Source: Paracentrotus lividus (lineage: Eukaryota; Echinodermata; Echinoidea; Camarodonta; Echinidae). Taken from it: a stretch of 64,000 nucleotides of DNA. Numbering within the stretch: the first letter of the stretch is position 1; each line of letters opens with the position of its first letter. A program made the translations under genes and the position numbers. Below are positions 12,215 through 22,839 of this stretch, piece after piece. The notes below the pieces were generated by a model. That model saw nothing but the letters and a program-made list of their open reading frames with translations. It had not been told where the DNA came from and searched no databases. The stretch spans positions 13,230,569 to 13,294,568 of the forward strand of contig CALNVZ010003435.1 of NCBI GenBank assembly GCA_940671915.1, read 5' to 3'.

Positions 12215-14556
12215 GACACACCCCCCGACAATTACCCCCCAGGACAACTACCCCCCCGACAATTACCCCCGACAATACCCCCTGGACAATTTACCCCCGG
12301 AGGACAATTACCCCCGGACAATTACCCCCCCGGGACAATTACCCCCGAGGACAATTACCCCGGACATTACCCCCGGACAATTACCCCCCGGACAATTACC
12401 CCCCGGACAATTACCCCCGGACAATTACCCCGGACAATTACCCCCGGACATTACCCCCTGAGGACAATTACCCCCGAGACAATTACCCCTGCAAATTACC
12501 CTCGGGACAATTACCCCGGACAATTACCCCTCACAGGCATTGATGTTGGAATCAAGTGGCGCCCATTGTGAGTCTCGCTCGCAGGTGTTTCGAATATTTC
12601 TACTCGATTTATCTTAATGAATTTCTCTTTTCTCTTCCTTTTAGATTTCGTATCAGGACAACTACCCAGGACAATTACCCCGAAGGACAATACCCGGAAC
12701 AATTATCCCAGGACAATTACCCCGAACAATTAAACCCCGAACAATTACCCAAGGAAATTACCCCCGAGGACAATTACCCCCGGACAATTACCCGAGGACA
12801 TTTACCCGGACAGTTACCCCCCCCCCTCCACCGGCAATGATGTTGGAATCAAGCGGCGCTGTCTCGCCTGGTGTCGCAGTTTTTCGAATTATTTTCTACT
12901 TGATCTTATCTTAATGGCTTTCTCTTTCCCTTTCTCTTTTATATTTATCTTCTCCTTTTCTCTATCTCTGCCTCTCTCTCTCTCTCACACACACACACAC
13001 TTTCTTATTTTTCCTTTTTTTTTCCTTTTTCTTCCTTTCCTTTAATAATAATTTAATATATATCATATTAAGCATTTAATATGCGCCGACTAATCTAGTA
13101 AACTATTCAGTGGCGCAGCTAATATTATACCCGGCTATAGCCATAGCTGCCCTTATAAGGGCGCTTAGCCCATCGAGAATTTCTTCCTACTGTACCATTT
13201 ACCTTACTAGGTCAAGTCTGGCAAATTGCAGATTAATATCTTGCAAAGGACATTAGTGGAATGGACGGGATTCGAACGCGTACCTTGTGATCGTCAGTCC
13301 GCCGACTTATCCATTCGACACACCACTCCACCCCCTCCTTCCCCTTTTTTTTTTTGTTTAGCGGCGCCTTCTGCGCCAAAAAAATGGGGAGGGGCGCTTG
13401 CACCCAAGCCCCTGTTTGGATACACATTATATGCATCAGAAAATATGTAACTGGCCCTCTATTCCCAACGGTAGATTCAGCAAATACGTGGTCCGAAACC
13501 AGGTTCTATTGGCACAGTCATCTGGGCCATAACGAATAACTTATGTATGATATTTAATTTTACGATTAACCTTATTTTTACATAAATTGATATTAAGCGT
13601 TAGTTAATATTTTCACTTAATTTGTTAATTTATGGAGTTATAAATTATGACCTTTATTGCCGCCCTTAGAAACCATGGGTTCAGACCAAGGTTTTATCCA
13701 TTTTTTCGTGAAATTAAACAAAAAATAACTAAAAATCATATCAGTTGGAATCAGAGATGAATCAGAGATATTCAACATGTGTGATTATTATGTGTATTTG
13801 TGTCCTTTCATGAATGTTCAAATTGTTGTTCTATGAAAATAAAAGGTAATATGAGGGCCCGTTTACATATTTTCTGATGCATATATGAGTATCCAAACGG
13901 GGGGGGGGGGCTTGGGGCTCAATCCCCCCCCCCATTTTTTTCATGGCGCAGATGGTGAGAGGGGGGGGGGAGAAAAAAGCAAGGAAAAAAGAAGAAAGTG
14001 AGAGAGAGCAAAGGAGAAAGAGAAATATGAATGACAAAGAGATATTCATTATGATAAAATCAAGTAGAAAATAATTAGAAAACCTGCGACACCGGGCGAG
14101 ACCCACAATGGGTGCCGCTTGATTCCAACATCAATGCCTGTGAGGGGGGTAATTGTCGTCGGGGGGTAGTTGATCGGGTGTAACTCTCCGGTGGGTAATT
14201 GTCCGGGGTGGGTAATTGTCCTCGGGGGTAATTGTATCTTCGGGGGGAATTGTCCGGGGGTATTGTCCGGGGGTAATTGTCCGGGGGTAATTGTCCGGGG
14301 GTAATTGTCCGGCGGGTAAATTGTCCGGGGGGTAATTGTCCGGGGGTAATTGTCCTAGGGGGTAATTGTCCGGGGGTATTGTCCGGGGGGTAATTGTCCG
14401 GGGGGGTAATTGTCCTAGGGGGTAATGTCCGGGGGGTAATTGTCCTCGGGGGAATTGTCCGGGGGTAATTGTCCGGGGGGTAATTGTCCTCGGGGGGTAA
14501 TTGTCCGGGGGGTAATTGTCCGGGGGGTAATTGTCCAGGGGGTAATTGTCCTAGAA
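12215..14556. mobile_element. FB-1 foldback element with tandem-array arms, copy B
   Basis: The left arm has arrays of GGACAATTACCCC at 12220-12535 and 12652-12825, separated by a partial copy of the inner arm. The right arm has GGGGTAATTGTCC at 14145-14556. The inner arm is also inverted: TTGGAATCAAGCGGCG at 12844-12859, its complement near 14117-14130, then matching CT-rich or GA-rich sequence. A GTTTGGATAC / GCATCAGAAAATATGT block pairs with the region near 13866-13905. The whole 2.3 kb could fold back on itself. Long proline/threonine-rich frames here are translations of the array and not genes. A TU-like origin is inference from the architecture. Confidence 0.85.
13261..13327 (-). repeat. 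tRNA-like module inside FB-1 (copy B)
   Basis: Same minus-strand tRNA-like module as at 2236-2303: GAATGGATAAGTCGGCGGAC, then GTTCGAATCCCG as the B box. It has a base missing next to the B box compared with copy A. It lies only in the left arm. Confidence 0.6.
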
Positions 14557-14692
14557 CCCTTTGCACTCATGACTATATGTAACAGATATTTCAGAACACT
14601 GCAAATCTGAATTGTGCAAGTAGAAGGACAAAAATTAAAACAAATGTTGAAATAACATAATTTTATGTACACACTACCATTTCACCATACAC

Positions 14693-14723
<31 letters not shown>

Positions 14724-15117
14724 GAGGGTCCACGAGTCCTCGGTCCCACCAGTCCTCGAACCCACGAGTCCTCGGTCCACGAGTCCTCGGTGCCAAAGAG
14801 GCCGAGTATTTTCCCATGAGTCCTCGATCCCACGAGTACTCGGTCCCACGAGTCCTCGGTCCCACGAGGCCGAGTATTTTTCCCACGAGTCCTCGGTCCT
14901 ACGAGTCCTCGATCCCACGAGTCCTCGGTCCCACGAGGCCTCGATCCCACGAGTCCTCGGTCCCACGAGGCCGAGTATTTTCTCATACCATATTTTCTCT
15001 AATCAGGATGTTTTTCAACATCGATGAAAGATCTTGAAAAGTGTATTTGTCATTGTAAGCTGAATTATACTACATTTAATTTAGTTGTGGTTAATACCAT
15101 AAGCACTAGCATGGCGA

Positions 15118-15525
15118 ATAATGGTGGCATCTCATTTCGCGGAAACGGGTTCGAGACTGATTTGGGACTACTCTTAAGTCGTCCCTAATCCTTCTCAGCA
15201 GTGGCGGGTCCAGGATTACAGGATGGGGGGGGGGGCGCCATAAAATTTCGGTTTTTAACATGTACGGTCAATGAGTGGTTTTCAAATTATAGGGGGTCGG
15301 GTCCCCTGCGCCCCCCCCCCCCTGGATCTGTCACTGTGTCTCAGAGACGTCGCCGCGACAATAAAAACAACAAAAATATATTGGAGGCTTCTCCGCGACG
15401 GAAAAGAATGTCGGAGACGTCTCCGCTACAAGTTTCAAAACCGTCTCACAACTCGTCTAACATGTCTAAAAGTAGTCCCAATTCCGTCTCAATTCCATCT
15501 CCGCGAAATGAGATACCACCTTTAG
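15118..15525. mobile_element. TIR element nested in FB-2, with inner hAT-like piece
   Basis: The ends are inverted (GGTGGCATCTCATTTCGCGG at the left, complement CGCGAAATGAGATACCACC at the right). The interior has GAGACGTCTCCGC words. At 15197 the CAGTGGCGGGTCCAGG sequence, followed by a G run, matches the ends of small hAT-like elements elsewhere in the window, so one element appears nested in another, itself inside FB-2. Confidence 0.65.
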
Positions 15526-16342
15526 CTGTTGCGGATATTTTTTTAAAGAATGCAGTTCTTTGGTTTTACATGAAAAATTAAGATTTACATCCTTGAGAAA
15601 TCATAATTACATCCTTTTCAAATGATTTACATTCAAATCTAATCTCGAATTTGAGAGATCATAATTCATGAATCACACACAGAGGCGTAGACACCGGGGG
15701 GGGGGGGTGCATCCCTCAATTCAAAAGGTGTGGGATGGCATGTACAATCACCCCCCCCCCCTCCCCACTTTTGCGGTGATAAGTATGGACTTTCCACACT
15801 CCTTTTTCTTCCATGGAACTGTAACAATTTTCGCTCGCGCTTATTATTGTTATTATTTTCATTTATTATTATTATTATTATTATTATCATTATTATTATT
15901 ATTATTATTATTAAAATCCAGATTAATTATTTAAATTATCTATTATATTTTTAAACAACATAGCGTTTCACCTATTGGCAGTCATCAAACAAAAACAAAT
16001 AGTCGGGATAATGCATTTACGCCAATTTCTTTATTCATTTCATGTCAAATTTTCGACGGACCTTCGTCTTCGTCAGGAATATAATTTTTGTAAATTTTAC
16101 AAGATTATGTTTATTTAGCCTCAAAACTTTCTGCTCGCATGTTATTTTAGTTTTGGAGACGAAATCGGGCTCAGGCCCCTATTTTTATTATTTTTTTAAA
16201 TCATTGTTTTTGTTTATTCTTCTCTCTCTCTCTATCCGGCTCTTTTTTTCTTCCTTCCTTTTTGTTTTGTTTTGTTTTTGTTCTTTGTATTTTGCCCTTT
16301 TTCCTCTTTGTCTTCTTACCCACCCACCCTTTTTTTTTTTTT

Positions 16343-16449
16343 NNNNNNNNNNNNNNNNNNNNNNNNNNNNNNNNNNNNNNNNNNNNNNNNNNNNNNNNNN
16401 NNNNNNNNNNNNNNNNNNNNNNNNNNNNNNNNNNNNNNNNNNNNNNNNN
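16343..16449. other. Assembly gap (107 N)
   Basis: A run of 107 N sits between a T-rich tract and a (CT)n tract. The same stretch in copy A (about 5107-5170) is a C/T-rich run, so the gap probably hides only simple sequence. Confidence 1.
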
Positions 16450-16450
16450 T

Positions 16451-16495
<45 letters not shown>

Positions 16496-17066
16496 ATTTC
16501 CTTTCATCCTTTGCGGAGCCCCTTTTCCCCTATCCGGGCCAGTGCCCCGTGGGTCCCCCTCAGAGTAGCATGATGCTACTGAAGTATAAATCATAATATT
16601 GCCCCTATTCACCAATGCTGCAGCAAACCAATGCCCGTTGTATTAATCACAACTTACGAGATCAGGAATTTAGTATTCATTTGAGACATTTCCATCAGAA
16701 ATGTTGTCAATTTTTGACGCAGACAAACATCCTAATGAACAATATATGCGATATAAGAAAAATCGGACTCGTGGGAAAATACTCGGCCTCGTGGGACCGA
16801 GTACACCTTGGGATCGAGGACTCGTGGGACCGAGTACTCGTGGAACCGAGGACTCGTGGGAAAAATAGTCGGCATCGTGGGACCGAGGACTCGTGGGGAA
16901 ATACTCGGCCTCGTGGGACCGAGGACTCGAGGGATCGAGGACTCGTGGGAAGACCCCATCCAATAATGCGTGCATGACTGAATGAACTCATGTTTCAATG
17001 CTTATTATTTAAAAAAAAACAACTTAAAAATGATGGGACATTTTTTCTGACCCCCCCCCCCCCCCC

Positions 17067-17103
<37 letters not shown>

Positions 17104-17466
17104 CCCCAATTTATATCTTTCTTTCTCTATATCTATTCCTACATCTCTGACTTTTTTTGTTATATCCTATCGATTTTCTTCCCGGCATATTTATAATTTT
17201 CTGTTTATCCTTAATGTCCTTTTCTCAGCTTCTAGCTGCCTTTCTTTCTAAATTACCAGTCGATTAATTGGTATTATTTTATCTCTCCAACTTCATTTTA
17301 CAAATAATATTTGTATTTGAACAGCTTGATTTCCGGCGCTAAATCCTCTTTTTACCAAAATGGATTTTATAGGATTAATAAGTGCATAAGTGCATGGGAA
17401 TCAAATGCAGCATATCGAATAAAAAAAAATGTTTGGAAGATTGAAACAAATTGCTTACAAAATGTG

Positions 17467-17704
17467 TTTTATTCCAAAAAGGAGCTAAATCCACAACGGA
17501 TTTATTCCAAAAGGCGCTAAATCCACTATGGTTACTTAGGATTTGTTTATTTAACCACTTTACCTAACTAAATACAGTCAGATCTTTTAGCACATGTTGT
17601 GGCTACCTGTCTCCATCATCAGTGCAACAGTTTGAAATAGTTAGCATAGTTTTCATATTCTTATGAATATTTTTGGATTTAGCTCCTTTTGGAATAAAAC
17701 ATTG
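17467..17704. mobile_element. Short TIR element (~240 bp)
   Basis: The left end TTATTCCAAAAAGGAGCTAA and the right end TTAGCTCCTTTTGGAATAAA are inverted over ~27 bases. Further copies of the GGAGCTAAATCCA word lie at about 17500 and 17888. The element is not recognisable in copy A. Confidence 0.65.
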
Positions 17705-18924
17705 AAAATCCCGGTGTTGAGAAAAAATAGAAAATTCTATTAAAATTATGAAGAAAAAAAACTCAAATTTTAGATATTAGAAAAGATGTAATTATACTCT
17801 GGTAGCAATACTAATATATGTTTCGTGTTGAATTTAATTCATTTGTAGGCTTTAAATGTACAAAAATTGACATTTGACTGATTCCAAAAGGAGCTAAATC
17901 CATGAAAATTGAAATTATAAACATTTCTTAAAAAATTAAATTGATAGCTAGACTTTCAAAAACATGATTTAATCAGTCGAATACGATAGCCTAATCATAT
18001 ATATCAAAATAATGTTACATCTGATAAGAGAAATAGGTAAATTAAAAAACCTTGATTTACTCTAAAACATTTAAGTAGATTTAACACCTTTTTTGGAATC
18101 AAACTCTTCAATAATATTGCTATAAAACACGTTTAAAACGTATGTATTTGGGGTGACGCAACATATTCAACAGGCATTGCTATAAACATGATAAAGCCGA
18201 TTACAAGCTATTCCATCGAAAAGCAACAAACATGAACATAGACAAAGATTACTGTCCAGTTTACTTATAGACCGATGAAACATTAAAAGTGTTATTACTA
18301 ACAACGAATATACACAAAATACAAATAAACCCAATATTTCAGAGGGTCAAAACCAAATATTCAACTTAAAATGCTTACATCATATTCCCTAGCTTCATAA
18401 TTATATCTATGATTATCAAAAGAGGTGTTTTGATTCTCGTCCATTCTCTTCCATCCCTTTGTCTGATATCCGGCATAATCTGGAAATATCTAAACTTGTC
18501 TCTTTTTATTCTCACCTACGCAGTGACTTTTTCAAATTTCTAAAGCTTGATCACGCCATATAAAATCCATTAGGAACCAGAATAGGTACGGTTACAATGC
18601 ATGAACTCTCATTTAGTTTATCCATGCTCCAACGTATAATTATTAAGCCTTCTTCGTGAAGATCATTTATGTGCATGTATGAATATCGATGAAGTATAAA
18701 CCTCTTACATGACCTCTATTAACGCTTCAAATTGATGTGAACCTTATACAAAAATAATCTCTAAATTTCCATCTTCTAGGCAGAGAACATAATGGCCGAC
18801 CTGCTGAGCAATTATAATGTAATGGTCGTGAGAGCTATTAACCGAGAAATATTTATGATCTGGATCCGGCTGAATTATAAAGTATCTCCAAAGTTTTATA
18901 TAAGGACAATGTAATATACTTTAA

Positions 18925-20295
18925 AAAAGTTTGTACACTGTCTGTCATAAAGGTGGAATATTTTTTGCCGCTCTTGCAGCAGGATTTTGCTCCGGCTTTA
19001 ATTTCTTGAATATGTTTGTCCCTGATTTTACTTTGCGGAACCCTGGCCATTTTTTAACATTCTCCCAACCCTTCACGTGGATTTTTTTTCCAAAAATTTT
19101 TTGTCAGCACCAGTGATGTCATTTTTGTCTCTTTTTTTCCCCTCTCATTCTGGGGCCCCTTTTTGTTTACCCGGCCGATCAAGCCCTCTCAGTCCTACCC
19201 CCAGGAAACACGTCCGGGATGTATTGTTTATAATGTTCTTTAATATGCTATATTGAGATTTTACATTACAGTTTTGGGAATACAGAAATTTCCATGGTGT
19301 AAAAATTAATAAAATCAATGTTGAACTCAAATCAAAATAAATTTTGACCCCTCCCCTAGAAAAAAGGGTCGAGTCTTTGACCATAAAACTGTATTTAACT
19401 TAAATAACAATAACAACTCTACACCTCAGACGTGTTTCCTTGGGGTAGGACTGAGGGGGCTTTGTTGAGTCGCGTATACAAAAAGGGGCCCCAAAAAGAA
19501 GAAAAAATTACCATCGTGGGGTGACAAACTTTTTTAGAAGAAAAATCCCCGGGAAGGGGTGAGGGAACGTCCAAGATATAGCCATGATCCCAAAGGTTGA
19601 AATCGTGACGAACACATTCAAGACATTGACGACATTTCCCCCAAACCAACATGGGGATTTTTTTTTTCAAAAAAAATTTTGTGAGCCCCCATGATGCCAT
19701 TTTTTTTTTCTCATTTTGGGGCCGGTTGTGGTTTACCAGGCAGATCCAGCCCCCTCAGTCCTATCCCCAGGAAACACGTCCGAGATGTATTGTTTATAAT
19801 GTTGTTTAATATTTTATATTGATTAATGTTAAGCCGAGATTTTACATTACAATTTTGGGAAGATAGTAATTTCCATGGTGTAAAAATTAATAAAATCAAT
19901 GTTGAACCAAAATCAAAATAAATTTTGACCCCTCTCCTAGAAAAAAGAGTCGAGTCTGTGACCATAAAACTGTATTTAACTTAAATAACAATAACAACTC
20001 TATACCTCAGACGTCTTTCCTTGGGGTAGGACTGAGGGGGCTTTGGTGAGTCGCTTATACAAAAAGGGGCCCCAAAAATAAGAAAATGACAAAAAACGAC
20101 CATCTGGGGATGACAAACTTTTTTGGAAGAAAAATCCCCGGGAAGGGTTGAGGGAACGTCCAGCATATAGCCATGATCCCGAAGGTTGAAAGCGGTGAGG
20201 AACACATTCAAGAAATTAAAGCCAGAGCAACATAATGTCCCTGGAGCCAGAAAAAAATATTCCACCTTTATGACGAACAGTGTACATATTCGATG
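18925..20295. mobile_element. Dimeric long-TIR element
   Basis: The outer arms are inverted: TTTGTACACTGT then GGCTTTAATTTCTTGAAT on the left near 18930-19012, with complements near 20205-20290. Within them an inner inverted unit (CAGTCCTACCCCCAGGAAAC to GTTTCCTTGGGGTAGGACTG) appears twice in tandem, at 19188-19453 and 19755-20033. A further partial arm copy lies at about 20405-20530. A damaged relative of the inner unit sits at 23334-23795 in an intron of the SRCR gene. No transposase is recognised. Confidence 0.7.
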
Positions 20296-20937
20296 ACTCA
20301 CTTTTATAGTTGAACTTGTAACTCATATTGAAATTACGTTGAATTCAAAATATGCATAGATTAAAAATATCGATATATTATTGAATATATTGACAGATTT
20401 TATGTTAGAAAATCCCGGGAAGGGCTGGCGGAACATCCGAGAAACAGGGTCCCGAAAAAAGAAAAGCGGGGACAAACATTTTCAAGAACGTTAAAACCGG
20501 AGCAAAATAATGTTGCTAGAGTGCAAGAGAAAATATTCAAACAATATGACCAACAGTGTGCTATTTATTCTAATGCACACGTTAGGAAAAAAAATATATA
20601 CATATCTTAATACAATACTTATTGAACACATCAAACGTAGAAGTACTTTTTTTAAACACAGATAAAACACTATAGTGGTTTTCAATTATTTGAATACAAA
20701 ACAAATGTTCACGTGGTGAACGTATTCTAGTACTTGATCCTTTATAATTCGATAATGTAATCTCTCCTGATTATTATTATGGCTCTCTAAATATTCGATT
20801 TGACATAATTACATAATGAAATATTAAAGTACAATTGAATACACATAAGTCTCACATAAAAACATAAATATTTCCATAATACACCAAACAGATGGGCAAG
20901 AACGCTTTTTCTTTGCATCTTGTGTTATGTGGTAGAT

Positions 20938-21942
20938 ACATGTAGGGTACATGCAGGTAATATGGGCCCCCTATTAAAAAGCTCATTTGCCTAATTTGCA
21001 TAAAATTACGAAATGACACACAGTTTAATCTTTGTTTATATGAATAAATAACTACTGCTCTAACTTTTATTGTGAAGAAGAACAATTATCACCAACCCCC
21101 CTGTCTGCAACATTCAAATGTTGACGTCATTACCAAAGTGCCCATATTACCTGCATGTGCAGGTAATATGGGCACATGTATTTAATGTATGTTGTAAACA
21201 ACTACAATGACTCTACCATGTCTGGAATTTGCTTAAAATGTTGAAAATCATTAACTTTAAGATATAATTTGAAATTATAAGACCCTTCAGTAAATCCTTT
21301 GACTATATATTTCATTGTTATGTAGTTTGTATATTATTTCTTTTTTAAACATTATTTAAATATTATTTTCATTATACAAGTCAATATAGGCCAACAATAA
21401 GTTATTTATATTAATTATATACTGTGAATATACCCAAAAAAATCGTAGCAAAGAGATTGATGCCTCATCCCAATACTAAGTACCAGAATCATTTCCGCCA
21501 TTTGGATGTCCCATATTACCTGCACTAATGTTGCAGTATCAGGCAAGCATTCATGCCACATTGCACCCCTTCACTAAAACAAATTGACCTGTACACGCTA
21601 GTATGATCAAAATAAAACTATAAGCTTACTAAATATACAAAACAATTGAGGTTACCCCCTCAAACACTCTTTCACCATCACATTCTGTGAAATATCAAAT
21701 TTTACATCAGGGTAAAAAAATGCCGTAAGTTTTATCTACCTTGTTGGTTTTCAGCAATTTTCTCAGAGAAATTTCGGCATCAGATGCTCTCACGACGATA
21801 TATTTTCGTATACAGTTCATTATGAACAACATTATGGTGCTCACACCGGTCACCGGTCACCGGTCGACGGTCACGACATGATTTGCTTCAGGTGGCCCAT
21901 ATTACCTGCTGGCCCATATTACCTGCATGTACCCTACATGAA
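20938..21942. mobile_element. ~1 kb TIR element with internal GCAGGTAATATGGGC repeats
   Basis: The ends are perfect inverted repeats including GTAGGGTACATGCAGGTAAT (left) and its complement (right, ending 21942). The 15-base word GCAGGTAATATGGGC or its complement appears again as a palindrome at 21147-21176, near 21510, and twice at the right end. No coding capacity is recognised. Confidence 0.75.
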
Positions 21943-22004
21943 TGACTAGACAATACTTATTGCATTACTTGTTATTCGCATGGGTGTAAGGCGCATTCTC
22001 CATT

Positions 22005-22338
22005 CAAAAGGTGTCAGTTTCCCGCGTCTTTTGTTCCAAAAGCCGACTTATCGGCTTTTCAATAGAATCCCGACATCTCAATACGGCTTGAACACATTAA
22101 AAGCACGTTCAGAGCTGAAAGCCGGATCGTAACCGCGGGAAACTGACGCCTTTTGAATTGAGGCGTCTTCTCCAATCAAAAGGCGTCAGTTTCCCGCGGC
22201 TACCTGGGACACATTCGGCATTCAGCTTTTAACGTGTTTAAGCCGTAGGAAGATTTCGGGATTCTATTCAAAAGCCGATAAATCGTCTTTTTGAACAAAA
22301 GCCGCTGGAAACTGACGCCTTTTGATTGGAGAAGACGC
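22005..22338. mobile_element. Pair of inverted TIR elements next to the SRCR stop codon
   Basis: Two ~150-165 bp elements stand head to head. Each is bounded by TCAAAAGGCGTCAGTTTCCC-type ends and contains GATTTATCGGCTTTTGAATA-like sequence; the second is the reverse complement of the first with moderate divergence. They begin 83 bases beyond the stop codon of the minus-strand SRCR gene, so they probably lie in its 3' untranslated region or just past it and could form a long hairpin. Confidence 0.75.
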
Positions 22339-22420
22339 CTAAATCGAGAGCAAACAGGAATTGTCTCTTTTGCTCTTTTCGCCCTCTTCTTCATTTCAAT
22401 CAATGTATTACCATATAATT

Positions 22421-22839
22421 CTAAACATATTCTGAGTCTGTCCTTTGGAACATTCCCCGTGGCATTTGGCTGTGGCGGTTCCTGTCAATCAAATCATCAT
22501 TTGAATTGTCATGATCATGATGGTCGTCCAACTCATTCCGAGATGCGACGTCGTTTTCATTCTCTTTAAAAGATGGAGTGAGCACGGATTCGTATGATGG
22601 CGGAGCTTCGGTGGGAGGGGGTGTCGCAGGCCGGTACTGTGGCGGAGGCTCGGTCATTTCGTAAGCAGGATTACTGGCGTGCTCTCGTGCAGAGGTGCGA
22701 GTTGAATGTGAGCCCTGTGGTCGGTTGCGCTGGAAGATTGCTAAACCAATAAGGATAAATAAAACCATCGTGCCCATCAGAGCTATAAGAATGACCTCCC
22801 AAACGGGTATACCAGTAGAAGTTCCAGGAGTGGTAGTAT
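22421..22839 (-). CDS. SRCR gene exon 9: transmembrane helix and cytoplasmic tail
   Basis: A short Thr/Pro stalk (DTTTPGTSTG) leads to a hydrophobic helix (WEVILIALMGTMVLFILIGL) with a positive stop-transfer end (QRNR). The ~100-residue tail has NPAY (an NPxY endocytosis/PTB-type motif), PPQY and PPSY (PPxY, bound by WW domains such as those of Nedd4-like ligases), and an acidic His/Asp-rich stretch. It ends in SEYV, which could be a class III PDZ ligand. Motif functions follow from family knowledge and are untested here. Confidence 0.9.

Larger units (their letters stand above)
14688..16957. mobile_element. FB-2 foldback element with tandem-array arms, copy B
   Basis: The left arm, 14720-14975, is a tandem array of ~16-17 bp units of the type CCACGAGTCCTCGGTC, with periodic GAGGCCGAGTATTTT words. 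The right arm, 16760-16957, is the same array in reverse (GGGACCGAGGACTCGTG). Inside the arrays a further inverted match links TAATCAGGATGTTTTTC (15000) with the complement at 16720-16740. The interior holds a TIR element, C- and CT-rich tracts, an ATT microsatellite (about 15864-15914) and the N gap. Confidence 0.8.
11237..22010 (+). repeat. Segmental direct duplication, copy B
   Basis: This is the second direct copy of the ~11 kb unit. It starts at the A-rich tract just after 11236 and ends at the shared GTAAGGCGCAT motif near 21988-21996, matching 11210-11220 in copy A. Internal repeats are more regular here than in copy A, especially after the N gap: the terminal repeats of the 20938-21942 element match almost perfectly. 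It carries a 17467-17704 TIR element whose counterpart in copy A (about 6350-6420) is barely recognisable. No protein-coding gene is supported. Confidence 0.8.

Noticed and set aside
12177-12543. Long open frames rich in TITPGQLPP-type repeats (also 14075-14566 and 2978-3448)
   Set aside because: They are translations of the FB-1 tandem array in different frames; no start, domain or conserved composition beyond the repeat unit.
12220-14556. Regularly spaced repeats as a CRISPR array
   Set aside because: The units are contiguous with no unique spacers, are only 14-15 bp long, and appear in inverted blocks in an animal genome.
14665-15027. Arg/Gly/Ser-rich frames over 14663-15037 and 16615-16998
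   Set aside because: All are readings of the FB-2 array; frames on both strands are open at once because of the repeat composition.
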